DNA from: an uncultured Bacteroidota bacterium
Lineage (GTDB): Bacteria > Bacteroidota > Bacteroidia > Bacteroidales > SZUA-534
Reading direction: 5' to 3'
Assembly: GCA_937900725.1 (NCBI GenBank)
Contig: CALCFP010000530.1
Location: 1 to 6,141, forward strand
DNA: 6,141 bases
The stretch's first letter is position 1. Every line of letters begins with the position of its first letter. Below are positions 1 through 5,956 of the stretch, one piece after another. Made by a program: the position numbers and the translations under genes. Below the pieces are notes generated by a model. The model made no database searches and had not been told where the DNA came from. It saw only the letters and a program-made list of their open reading frames with translations.

Positions 1-216
1 GTTCTTAAATTTGAAAATAAGATGCAAGACAAGGAACGTGAACAGTACGATTAACGGGATGAGCGCAGGAAACATTTTAACACTTTCCAAAATATCGCCG
101 TTCAACAAAAGACGAAGTGCCCGCTGCGAACCGCACCACGGGCACTCTATGCCTAAATGTTTTTTAAACCAGCAAGGTATATCAAAATTGTAAGAGACAA
201 AACGAGGCATATTCAT
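1..216 (-). CDS. DUF2752 family membrane protein (3' end beyond window)
   Basis: Seventy-two codons are open from the ATG at 216-214 to the window edge, so the C-terminus is missing. The diagnostic stretch is ECPWCGSQRALRLLLNG at about residues 24-40. It matches the CPxCGxxRA signature of DUF2752, a family of small, uncharacterised integral membrane proteins of roughly 100-150 residues. A third cysteine lies at residue 15. A hydrophobic segment follows at about residues 50-68 (FPALIPLIVLFTFLVLHLIF), as expected for the first or second membrane helix. The start codon shares one base with the stop codon of the upstream sensor gene (TGATG), which suggests translational coupling. A second in-frame ATG lies two codons later at 210-208 and is equally possible. 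The family assignment rests on the motif and its position before a helix. No biochemical role can be stated; the cysteine pair could bind metal or form a disulfide, but that is speculation. Confidence 0.8.
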   Translation of the reverse strand, partial: MNMPRFVSYNFDIPCWFKKHLGIECPWCGSQRALRLLLNGDILESVKMFPALIPLIVLFTFLVLHLIFKFKN

Positions 217-2210
217 CAGCCATTATAAGAGGCTGCCATTTCGGCGATTTTTGCCGCAACTTCCTTCTGTCCTGTAACATTGACTACAAGGTCATAAACT
301 CGTTCCATAACTCCCATTGGATTGATATACGGTGTCAATGTATGAGAAAAACTCATAGTCAAGCCTTGGAATTGAGTATCAACTTCGTACACAACATTTT
401 CTCCATTCGTAACTCGTTGCCAAGCATCTTCAAACCGCTCCTTGTCCTCTGGTGTAGTTGCATACAAGTCGGAAAAACGCATACCGACAAATTCATTCAT
501 ATTAACACGCGACAACTCCAGCATCTTGTCATTGACAGACATGATTATACCTGACATGTCAATGTCGATTGTTCCAAGAGTATTGTTGATTGCGTCCATA
601 GCCAGTCTCATTTCAGACTCTCGGCGAGCCGCTTCTTCTTGTGTTGCCTGCATCTCCTCCATATTTTGGCGCAACTCCTCTTCCTGTGAAGATAATTCCT
701 CACTTCGAGTCTTCGATTCAGAAAGCAATGCATTTGTCTGCTCATTTATACGGACACTTGATATGGTAGATGCTATGTTTTCACCCAAAGTCTGCAAGAA
801 TTCAATTTGGTATTGCGGGATTTCGTTGAACGATGCCAGTTCAATAACACCAAGAACATTCTCATTAATCACAAGTGGCACGAGCAACAGATAATTAGGT
901 TCAGCACCTCCCAATCCTGAAGTAAGGCGGATGTATTCTTCTGGTATTTCTTTCAAATAAACAGGAAGTTTTTCAAATGCACAACGTCCAACCAATCCTT
1001 CTGTCAAGCCGAAATTAACTTTAAGGTACTTCTCACGATTGTAAGCGACTGCACTCTTCATTTCAAAGAACTCGTTGCCCTTTTCCTGTTCATTCAATAT
1101 ATATATAGCACCTTGATTAACACCTAGATAATCTATCAAATGACGCATAACGTTACTTGATAGCATTTCCATATTTTCGGAATTATGACGTAGAATGTCG
1201 CCGAAATCGGCTAGTCCCTTGGTTGTCCAGTTTCTTATCTCGTCCTCTTTTTGGCGTTTCTTGTTTGCCACATCAGATTCACGCAAGTTCTTGCGCATTT
1301 CGAGCAATGCATTTCCAAGCATATCATCTTCACCTAATGCCTCGTATTCAGAATCATAATTACCATGCCCTATCTCGACAGCAAACTTCGAAGTCTTGCG
1401 CAATGATTCAATAAACCCGTTCAAGGCATCACCCATATCACCAATTTCATCATTTTTAGTAACAAGTTTATCCTTTGGAAGAATACCTTTTGTCATTGTC
1501 AACAGAAAATCCTTCAACTTGTAAACCGGCACAACTATGCTTCTGGTCGTCAACGAACTTACAATTATGACTATTATTACAATAATAAGGACTGAAATGA
1601 CAACGAAATTCTGGAACCATTCAAATGAAGATGCCATTTCCATATTGGCGTCTTCCGTCTTCTTTGACATGATTTCAGTCAACGCTTCTATTTCTTCCAA
1701 CAATTTTTCTGTCATTAATATTACATCGCCGCCAGCATCAACCATCATTTCCGCTGTCATTCGCGTATAGTCATCATTATAATCATTCATGTCACGCAAA
1801 CTACCCATTATATCCTTATGAGCCGCAAACAACGTGTCATTTATCCCCTTCAAAATGACAACAAGCATTTCTCTCTCACGGGATTCCCAATTCTTGGATA
1901 TTTCCTGCAATTCAGCCTGCAATTTAGGGAATTGCACATCATGCATGTTTTCCAATTTCTTTTTATCAGGAGTTCCCTTTTGTTTTTCAATAAACACCCA
2001 GTTTTTTATCAACATCTGAGAATTATTAACCATCGAATTGCATTCCTGCAACCCTGACAATGAGGGGTTGTATATCTTCAGAATATCTTCATTCAGTTTC
2101 TTATTAGCATTTGATGTGGAATATGTAACTAATCCATTGACAATTACGACCAACAGCAATGATCCGAAGCCTATCAAAAGTTTATTAGAAATTGTAAGAC
2201 GAGCATTCAT
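216..2210 (-). CDS. Membrane sensor: periplasmic helical domain, HAMP(s), GAF, coiled coil, PAS; no recognised output domain
   Basis: The protein has 664 residues when started at the ATG at 2210. TM1 is at about 11-30. A helical extracytoplasmic region of about 170 residues follows, of the four-helix-bundle sensor type, then TM2 at 202-219. A HAMP domain covers about 220-272 (Pro228, then NDEIGDMGDALN at 253-264). A second HAMP-like linker follows at about 275-315 (EIGHGNYDSEYEALGEDDMLGNAL is its core). A GAF domain spans about 335-485 (GLTEGLVGRCAFEK near 401-414, LLVPLVINENVLGVIELAS near 442-460). A Glu/Gln-rich coiled coil spans about 490-535 and a PAS domain about 540-650, ending in VVNVTGQKE. 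The chain stops 14 residues after that. I see no histidine-kinase H-box or ATPase motifs, no GGDEF/EAL, and no methyl-accepting signalling hairpin, so it is neither a standard chemoreceptor nor a kinase. A longer frame starts at TTG 2237, but that codon lies inside the predicted promoter. It lies downstream of the yfiR-like gene and is coupled to the DUF2752 gene. It probably transmits an envelope signal to an unidentified partner. Confidence 0.85.
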   Translation of the reverse strand: MNARLTISNKLLIGFGSLLLVVIVNGLVTYSTSNANKKLNEDILKIYNPSLSGLQECNSMVNNSQMLIKNWVFIEKQKGTPDKKKLENMHDVQFPKLQAELQEISKNWESREREMLVVILKGINDTLFAAHKDIMGSLRDMNDYNDDYTRMTAEMMVDAGGDVILMTEKLLEEIEALTEIMSKKTEDANMEMASSFEWFQNFVVISVLIIVIIVIIVSSLTTRSIVVPVYKLKDFLLTMTKGILPKDKLVTKNDEIGDMGDALNGFIESLRKTSKFAVEIGHGNYDSEYEALGEDDMLGNALLEMRKNLRESDVANKKRQKEDEIRNWTTKGLADFGDILRHNSENMEMLSSNVMRHLIDYLGVNQGAIYILNEQEKGNEFFEMKSAVAYNREKYLKVNFGLTEGLVGRCAFEKLPVYLKEIPEEYIRLTSGLGGAEPNYLLLVPLVINENVLGVIELASFNEIPQYQIEFLQTLGENIASTISSVRINEQTNALLSESKTRSEELSSQEEELRQNMEEMQATQEEAARRESEMRLAMDAINNTLGTIDIDMSGIIMSVNDKMLELSRVNMNEFVGMRFSDLYATTPEDKERFEDAWQRVTNGENVVYEVDTQFQGLTMSFSHTLTPYINPMGVMERVYDLVVNVTGQKEVAAKIAEMAASYNG

Positions 2211-2234
2211 ACTTAATGAAATTTTGTTCTTCTT

Positions 2235-2242
2235 CAAAAATA
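2235..2242 (-). promoter_or_regulatory. Predicted -7 promoter element (TATTTTTG) for the sensor gene
   Basis: On the minus strand this reads TATTTTTG, an exact match to the Bacteroidota -7 consensus TAnnTTTG. It lies 24 bases before the ATG at 2210, implying a leader of about 18-20 bases. I cannot identify a clear -33 TTG-type element at the expected distance. The box sits downstream of the yfiR terminator, so the sensor and DUF2752 genes probably form their own transcript. It also overlaps the alternative TTG start at 2237, which argues against that start. Confidence 0.5.
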
Positions 2243-2297
2243 GAATTTTATTTTAATGTACTAATCATTTTAGAGCACTAAATTCATATCAAGCACC

Positions 2298-2337
2298 AAA
2301 AAAAAAAAAAAACGGACCCGAATATTCGAGTCCGTTT
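2298..2337 (-). terminator. Rho-independent terminator of the yfiR-like gene
   Basis: The arms AAACGGAC (2310-2317) and GTCCGTTT (2330-2337) pair perfectly. After one C-A mismatch the stem continues with CGAA/TTCG (2319-2322 with 2325-2328). In minus-strand RNA the hairpin is followed by an uninterrupted run of 15 U, encoded by the A-tract at 2298-2312. It begins 19 bases after the yfiR-like stop codon and ends before the sensor promoter, so it insulates the two genes. The U-tract is longer than is usual for an intrinsic terminator. On the plus strand there is only a weak AT-rich tract after the stem, so strong bidirectional activity is unlikely. Confidence 0.9.
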
Positions 2338-2356
2338 ATTATTAATAATTACAAGT

Positions 2357-2869
2357 CTAATTTCCCGACTGATGCGCCTGATTGCGCAATACTGCACTTA
2401 CCTGCAACTTACGTTCACTTAATGCCGGTTCGTTAATTTCAAACTTCAACTTGTCATCGACTAGCAAAAAGTTGATGCAAGAGCCATTTTTCAACGCTCC
2501 AGGCCGGTCTGTCAACACCAATGTTGAAGACCCGTTCAGTTTGCCTAACAGAGCCTCCAGTTTTTCTGCCTTGCTTTCCGAAAACGACAAATAAACTATA
2601 TTGCACTTTGAGACTTCATCAACAGTCTTTACACCTATCACGGAAATCGGATGTGTTCCTACCGACTTGTTGGTTGTAAATGTCTTCAACTGATTGAGAA
2701 CATCATTTTGATTGACAACGCAAATGACAAAATCTCCATTCAAATCACTGGCAGGCCACTCAATCAACTTGGTAAAGTTGGTCATGAACATAGCCTTAAA
2801 CTTAGCGTCCTGCGCATTAACCGCGCCTACGCTAACGATTGCAATGATTAACAACAAAAAACGTTTCAT
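2357..2869 (-). CDS. YfiR family (DUF4154) periplasmic protein
   Basis: The product is a secreted protein of 170 residues. Residues 1-20 (MKRFLLLIIAIVSVGAVNAQ) form a typical signal peptide with cleavage around the VNA-Q site. The mature chain begins with KFKAMFMTNFTKLIEWP at 23-39, the characteristic YfiR/DUF4154 opening. Then come DFVICVV (46-52), CNIVYLSFS (89-97), STLVLTDRPG (115-124), a Gly-rich turn into CINFLLVDDKLKFEIN (131-146), and a C-terminal helix with LQVSAVLRNQA. The order and length fit the family. In Pseudomonas, YfiR sits in the periplasm and represses the membrane diguanylate cyclase YfiN, with YfiB relieving the repression. Here the adjacent gene is a HAMP-GAF-PAS sensor without GGDEF, so the partner and output probably differ. 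Cysteines are at 50, 89 and 131. The frame can be extended six codons to a TTG at 2887, but the ATG gives a clean signal peptide and is preferred. A terminator follows directly, so it is probably monocistronic. Confidence 0.87.
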   Translation of the reverse strand: MKRFLLLIIAIVSVGAVNAQDAKFKAMFMTNFTKLIEWPASDLNGDFVICVVNQNDVLNQLKTFTTNKSVGTHPISVIGVKTVDEVSKCNIVYLSFSESKAEKLEALLGKLNGSSTLVLTDRPGALKNGSCINFLLVDDKLKFEINEPALSERKLQVSAVLRNQAHQSGN

Positions 2870-2907
2870 ACTCTCCAAGTTTTTCAATCCTTACTAGAAA
2901 CTGGCTC

Positions 2908-2915
2908 TAAAGATA
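2908..2915 (-). promoter_or_regulatory. Predicted -7 promoter element (TATCTTTA) for the yfiR-like gene
   Basis: On the minus strand this reads TATCTTTA, matching TAnnTTTG at all fixed positions except the last. It is 38 bases before the ATG at 2869, giving a leader of roughly 33 bases. The -33 region would fall near 2934-2942, where a 13-base palindromic element lies instead of a clear TTG. Confidence 0.4.
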
Positions 2916-2937
2916 CATAAAAATTGCATTCTTCAGC

Positions 2938-2950
2938 ATGCATTATGCAT
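2938..2950. promoter_or_regulatory. Palindrome ATGCAT-T-ATGCAT, candidate operator
   Basis: Two identical and self-complementary ATGCAT half-sites are separated by one base. They lie about 22-35 bases upstream of the predicted -7 box of the yfiR-like gene, where its -33 element is expected. Further GCAT tetramers occur just downstream toward the gene (2926-2929). This placement would suit a repressor or activator site. No regulator is identified, and short AT-rich palindromes can occur by chance. Confidence 0.3.
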
Positions 2951-3016
2951 ATTTTCCAAATATCATCAAAAATCATCGACATTTTGTCAATTACAAACGA
3001 TGTATTCATGTAAAAA

Positions 3017-3031
3017 AGTTTTTCAAAAACT
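3017..3031. repeat. Inverted repeat AGTTTTT-C-AAAAACT
   Basis: This perfect 7-base inverted repeat around a single C lies in the divergent region between the yfiR-like gene and the ligase gene, about 66-80 bases before the ligase ATG. A one-base centre is too tight for an RNA hairpin without melting inner pairs, so a protein-binding site or chance AT-rich symmetry is more likely than a terminator. Confidence 0.3.
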
Positions 3032-3075
3032 CCTTTTTAGAATAAAAAACAGGCTTTTCAAATTAGAAATGAGAT

Positions 3076-3083
3076 TACATTTG
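3076..3083 (+). promoter_or_regulatory. Predicted -7 promoter element (TACATTTG) for the O-antigen ligase gene
   Basis: This is an exact TAnnTTTG match 13 bases before the ATG at 3097, which implies a leader of under 10 bases. No clear TTG is present at -33. That position instead holds an imperfect palindrome with TTTC and GAAA ends around AATT (3056-3069). No Shine-Dalgarno sequence is present; the leader is A-rich, as is common for Bacteroidota translation starts. Confidence 0.55.
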
Positions 3084-3096
3084 CAAAAAAAACAAA

Positions 3097-5274
3097 ATGA
3101 AGAATAATAACGCTCAAAAAAAGGCCAACAACAAGATTGTATATTTTTCCTGGATTTTAGTATTGCTGTTCTTTATAGGGCTGCCTATGATTTGGGCTGA
3201 CGAAACGTTGCTAGACGTTTCATTACTGTCGAGGCAACTATACCTGTCTGCATTTATTGCGGTTTTGATGCTGACAATGTTCATTCTCTATAAGAAAGGT
3301 ATCAGATTCAACTTCTTCAAGCAAGAAAAAATAGTTTTGAGCGGATTGCTGGCTTATATGGCAATGCACATAATATCGTTGTTCAATGTAATCAATGGAC
3401 ACGAGGCATTGTTCCACTTGTCAAAGGAATTCTCATTTTGCGTGTTTTTCTTCTTGCTTTACCAATTGCTGAAATCGCGCTATGAAGGCAGACATATTTT
3501 AATAAAGTCAGTATTGGTTTCAAGTGGAATTTTTATTGCAATTGGTGTAATACAACTCACAAAAGCCGATTTTTCAAAGTTCTTATCTGCGACTTCGCAG
3601 CAATCATACTACCTCAACACCATAATGAATGAGGTTTATTCAACTTGTTCCAACAAGAACTTGTTTGGATCAATCCTCTTTTTATCTCTGCCATTTTCCG
3701 TTTATGGCATCCTTGCTTTTGACAAAAACCGTTTTGACACATTATTCTGGCGGCCATTGGCAATTATCGTGACTATTGCCACTATATGTTTCATTGCCAT
3801 ATTGCTTTCACGCACTGTTTTTGCCGCCCTATTCTTAACCATTATTTCAGCCGCCGTTATATTTTACATATATATTATAAAAATAAAACCTCAAAAAACA
3901 GGCACACCAATTTCCCAAAGGGTCAAGTTGTCTCTAATTTGCGCTCCAATCATCATTATTGTGATTGCAACTCTATTAATCACCACTACTGAAACGAAAA
4001 TTGAGCAAACAATAAAAGAACGCATATACCTCACCATAAATCCAGAGAAATATGGCTACAAAGACAATCAGCATGGCGAATCATCTGTGGCAATGAGAAC
4101 TCTTATATGGAGCAAAACAATTGACATGATTAAAGAACACCCCTTTATTGGCTTAGGGCCAGGACAATGGCAGATAGCCATTCCCAAATACGGACTGGAT
4201 GAATTCAACCAAGAGTTGCGAGATGGATCGCTTACATTCCAACGCCCACACAATGATTTTTTGTGGATTGCGTCTGAAGTTGGATTTATAGGTTTGCTTG
4301 GGTACATTTTGTTTTTTATCAGCATCATATACACTGGATTCATCAACATTAAACGGGCTAAAGACAAATATTCAGTGACATTTAACATCATAGCCACTTC
4401 TGCCCTTATCGGTTGGATACTGATTTCGGCAATTGACTATCCGCACGAGCGCATAGAACACAATGTATTCTTTCTTACTCTTGCCGCGATAGTTTTGGCT
4501 GATTTTGCCCAAATGCAGAATTCACAAAGTGCTCTCAACGAAAAGAAGAAAGACTATCTTTCTTGCAAAAAGCAGCAGAAAATCACTGCCGCCATTTTGT
4601 GCACATGCACTGCCATCAGCATATTAGGAATTTTGGAAAGCCACGCATTTTATGAAGGTGAAGCCAACGGCAGGAATATCCTGTTGTCTCACTATGCGGG
4701 AAATTGGGATAAAGTACTATTACTCACCAAAAATCTTGACGACCAAGAATATACAATCAACAATTTTTCTGTACCATTGGCATATTTCAGAGGCATAGCC
4801 TATTCAATGAAGAACAATGACAAGGCTGCCATAGTTGAATTTGACAAGGGTCTTGCTTGCCATCCGTATCACATTCTTACGATTTGCGCAAAAGGCACTT
4901 CCATGTGCAATTTGAAACAATACGATGAATCAATCAAGGTTTTCCAAGATGTGCTAGACATCTCCCCCAGGAATCCGAACGCCTTGTACAATATGGCGAT
5001 AGCATATTACAACAAGAAGGAATTCACCACTGCCCGCAATTACATTCTTCAAGTTCCATTCGACCCGAAGAATAGACCTGCGAACTTCAGTAACTCATAT
5101 GTGACAATATGCAAGTTCGCATCAATTACCGACAAAGAGTTGTTCAATGAGGCCAATCTAGTCTCTTGGCTTAAAGATGATAACAGGATAATTGCCACAA
5201 TAAAGAAATACCACAGTCGCGACAGTGTGTCTTTCAACAACATACTATTGGAAGAATTGGGGCCAAAACAATAA
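3097..5274 (+). CDS. O-antigen ligase/polymerase family membrane protein (Wzy_C) with C-terminal TPR domain
   Basis: The product has 725 residues. About 13 membrane helices are visible, near 14-33, 47-65, 79-98, 110-125, 134-153, 187-207, 218-237, 241-261, 278-296, 393-412, 428-446, 456-471 and 496-513. Wzy_C hallmarks are LLSRT (237-240, Arg239) and a long loop at 297-392. That loop contains MRTLIW (Arg334), HPFIGLGPGQW (348-358) and RPHNDFLWIASEVGFIGLLGY (383-403, His385). In WaaL-type ligases an arginine and a histidine in matching places are needed to transfer undecaprenyl-linked glycan. Positive-inside charge places the N-terminus in the cytoplasm and the long loop in the periplasm. The tail after residue 513 is then also periplasmic. 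It holds about three TPRs (roughly 559-592, 593-626, 627-659). The likely role is transfer or polymerisation of a lipid-linked glycan at the outer face of the inner membrane. The sequence does not say whether the acceptor is lipid A-core, protein or a growing polymer. No glycosyltransferase genes flank it, so it is not inside a visible O-antigen cluster. It has its own promoter. Confidence 0.87.
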   Translation: MKNNNAQKKANNKIVYFSWILVLLFFIGLPMIWADETLLDVSLLSRQLYLSAFIAVLMLTMFILYKKGIRFNFFKQEKIVLSGLLAYMAMHIISLFNVINGHEALFHLSKEFSFCVFFFLLYQLLKSRYEGRHILIKSVLVSSGIFIAIGVIQLTKADFSKFLSATSQQSYYLNTIMNEVYSTCSNKNLFGSILFLSLPFSVYGILAFDKNRFDTLFWRPLAIIVTIATICFIAILLSRTVFAALFLTIISAAVIFYIYIIKIKPQKTGTPISQRVKLSLICAPIIIIVIATLLITTTETKIEQTIKERIYLTINPEKYGYKDNQHGESSVAMRTLIWSKTIDMIKEHPFIGLGPGQWQIAIPKYGLDEFNQELRDGSLTFQRPHNDFLWIASEVGFIGLLGYILFFISIIYTGFINIKRAKDKYSVTFNIIATSALIGWILISAIDYPHERIEHNVFFLTLAAIVLADFAQMQNSQSALNEKKKDYLSCKKQQKITAAILCTCTAISILGILESHAFYEGEANGRNILLSHYAGNWDKVLLLTKNLDDQEYTINNFSVPLAYFRGIAYSMKNNDKAAIVEFDKGLACHPYHILTICAKGTSMCNLKQYDESIKVFQDVLDISPRNPNALYNMAIAYYNKKEFTTARNYILQVPFDPKNRPANFSNSYVTICKFASITDKELFNEANLVSWLKDDNRIIATIKKYHSRDSVSFNNILLEELGPKQ

Positions 5275-5304
5275 ATTGAAATTTCTCTGGCGCAAATCAC
5301 CGAA

Positions 5305-5862
5305 TCAGCAGGACAAATGTTCGATTAGGATTTTCACTCCTATTCCTATCAGCACTATGCCACCGACAAGACCAAAATTGAACTTGCATATACGCTTAAA
5401 ACAAACACCCAAGTAAACTCCGACTATTGTCAGCAGGAACGACACCGAGGCGATTATCAACGACGGAACCAACAATGTATTTCGCATCAATCCCAAGTCG
5501 ACACCCACAATAAGCGCATCAATGCTTGTGGCAACCGCAAGTCCTAACAGTGTCTTGATATTTGTAGGGTCAAATGCACTATCCTCCTCTCCCGTCAACG
5601 ATTCTCGTATCATATTACCACCGATAATGGCCAACAGTCCGAAAGCAACCCAATGGTCAAAACTTTCAATAATGGATGCACAGCCACTGCCTACCAGCCA
5701 ACCTGCGACTGGCATCAAGCCTTGAAAACCTCCAAAGAACAATGCCATAACCAGCACGTCACGGAATTTTGGCTTGCCTAATATCAAACCAGATGTGACC
5801 GAAACAGCAAAACAATCCATTGCGAGCGCAATGGCGATAATGATAATGTCAAAGATACCCAT
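5305..5862 (-). CDS. mntP: Manganese efflux pump MntP
   Basis: The product is 185 residues from the ATG at 5862, close to the 188 residues of E. coli MntP (YebN). Six helices are visible, near 3-23, 35-57, 66-84, 103-123, 130-154 and 163-182, arranged as two related halves. Each half has the family's membrane aspartate: AMDCFAVS (Asp16) and ATSIDALIVG (Asp115). GKPKF (29-33), DHWVAFGLLAIIGGNMI (69-85) and GGIVLIGIGVKIL (167-179) also match the family. It exports excess Mn2+ across the inner membrane. The short loop with EED (92-94) separates the halves. A frame extension to TTG at 5907 would add 15 residues and include the predicted promoter, so it is rejected. It is convergent with the ligase gene, with 30 bases between stop codons and no evident terminator. 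The predicted leader of about 11 bases leaves no room for a yybP-ykoY manganese riboswitch, so control is more likely by a DNA-binding regulator. Confidence 0.95.
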   Translation of the reverse strand: MGIFDIIIIAIALAMDCFAVSVTSGLILGKPKFRDVLVMALFFGGFQGLMPVAGWLVGSGCASIIESFDHWVAFGLLAIIGGNMIRESLTGEEDSAFDPTNIKTLLGLAVATSIDALIVGVDLGLMRNTLLVPSLIIASVSFLLTIVGVYLGVCFKRICKFNFGLVGGIVLIGIGVKILIEHLSC

Positions 5863-5879
5863 TGTCAAAAATTTTGGCG

Positions 5880-5887
5880 CAAATATA
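5880..5887 (-). promoter_or_regulatory. Predicted -7 promoter element (TATATTTG) for mntP
   Basis: On the minus strand this is an exact TAnnTTTG match, 17 bases before the mntP ATG. A TTG (complement of CAA at 5905-5907) lies 17 bases upstream and could act as the -33 element, making this the only promoter in the window with a plausible upstream box. The predicted leader is about 11 bases. Confidence 0.55.
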
Positions 5888-5905
5888 TAGAACCGACTAT
5901 AATTC

Positions 5906-5945
5906 AATGGACAAAAGACATTTTTTAATAATTTTGCAGTCCATT
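5906..5945. promoter_or_regulatory. Spaced inverted repeat AATGGAC...GTCCATT between divergent promoters
   Basis: The arms are AATGGAC (5906-5912) and GTCCATT (5939-5945), with equivalent positions 33 bases apart, close to three helical turns. The left arm overlaps the possible -33 element of mntP. The right arm covers the predicted transcription start of the rightward gene. Arms on the same DNA face around divergent promoters suggest a looping or dimeric regulator site. This is inference from geometry; the arms are only seven bases. Confidence 0.3.
5929..5936 (+). promoter_or_regulatory. Predicted -7 promoter element (TAATTTTG) for the rightmost gene
   Basis: This is an exact TAnnTTTG match ending 20 bases before the ATG at 5957, giving a leader of about 14 bases. 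No convincing -33 TTG is seen. It diverges from the mntP promoter about 40 bases away. Confidence 0.5.
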
Positions 5946-5956
5946 AATTATTATAT

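Noticed and set aside
11..193. Plus-strand 60-codon open frame
   Set aside because: It lies antisense to the DUF2752 reading frame, whose CPxCGxxRA motif is on the minus strand. The plus-strand translation has no family features.
442..894. Plus-strand 150-codon open frame
   Set aside because: It is an antisense shadow of the sensor's GAF/coiled-coil/PAS region. The peptide is Ser/Ile-rich and unlike a folded protein.
216..2210. Reading the sensor as a methyl-accepting chemotaxis protein or histidine kinase
   Set aside because: The helical periplasmic domain and HAMP are shared with both, but there is no chemotaxis signalling hairpin and no H-box or ATP-binding motifs after the PAS domain.
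2338..2349. Palindrome ATTATTAATAAT next to the terminator
   Set aside because: It contains only A and T in a low-complexity stretch; symmetry of this kind is common by chance and no promoter is adjacent.
4068..4397. Minus-strand 109-codon open frame
   Set aside because: It is antisense to the most conserved loop of the O-antigen ligase. The sense frame fully explains the coding signal.
5275..5304. Bidirectional terminator between the convergent ligase and mntP genes
   Set aside because: The 30 bases contain only a short GAAATTTC palindrome. There is no GC stem with a T-tract on either strand.
5863..5956. Manganese (yybP-ykoY) riboswitch upstream of mntP
   Set aside because: The intergenic region is only 94 bases, and the predicted promoter lies 17 bases from the ATG. 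There is no room for the aptamer and no matching paired structure is visible.
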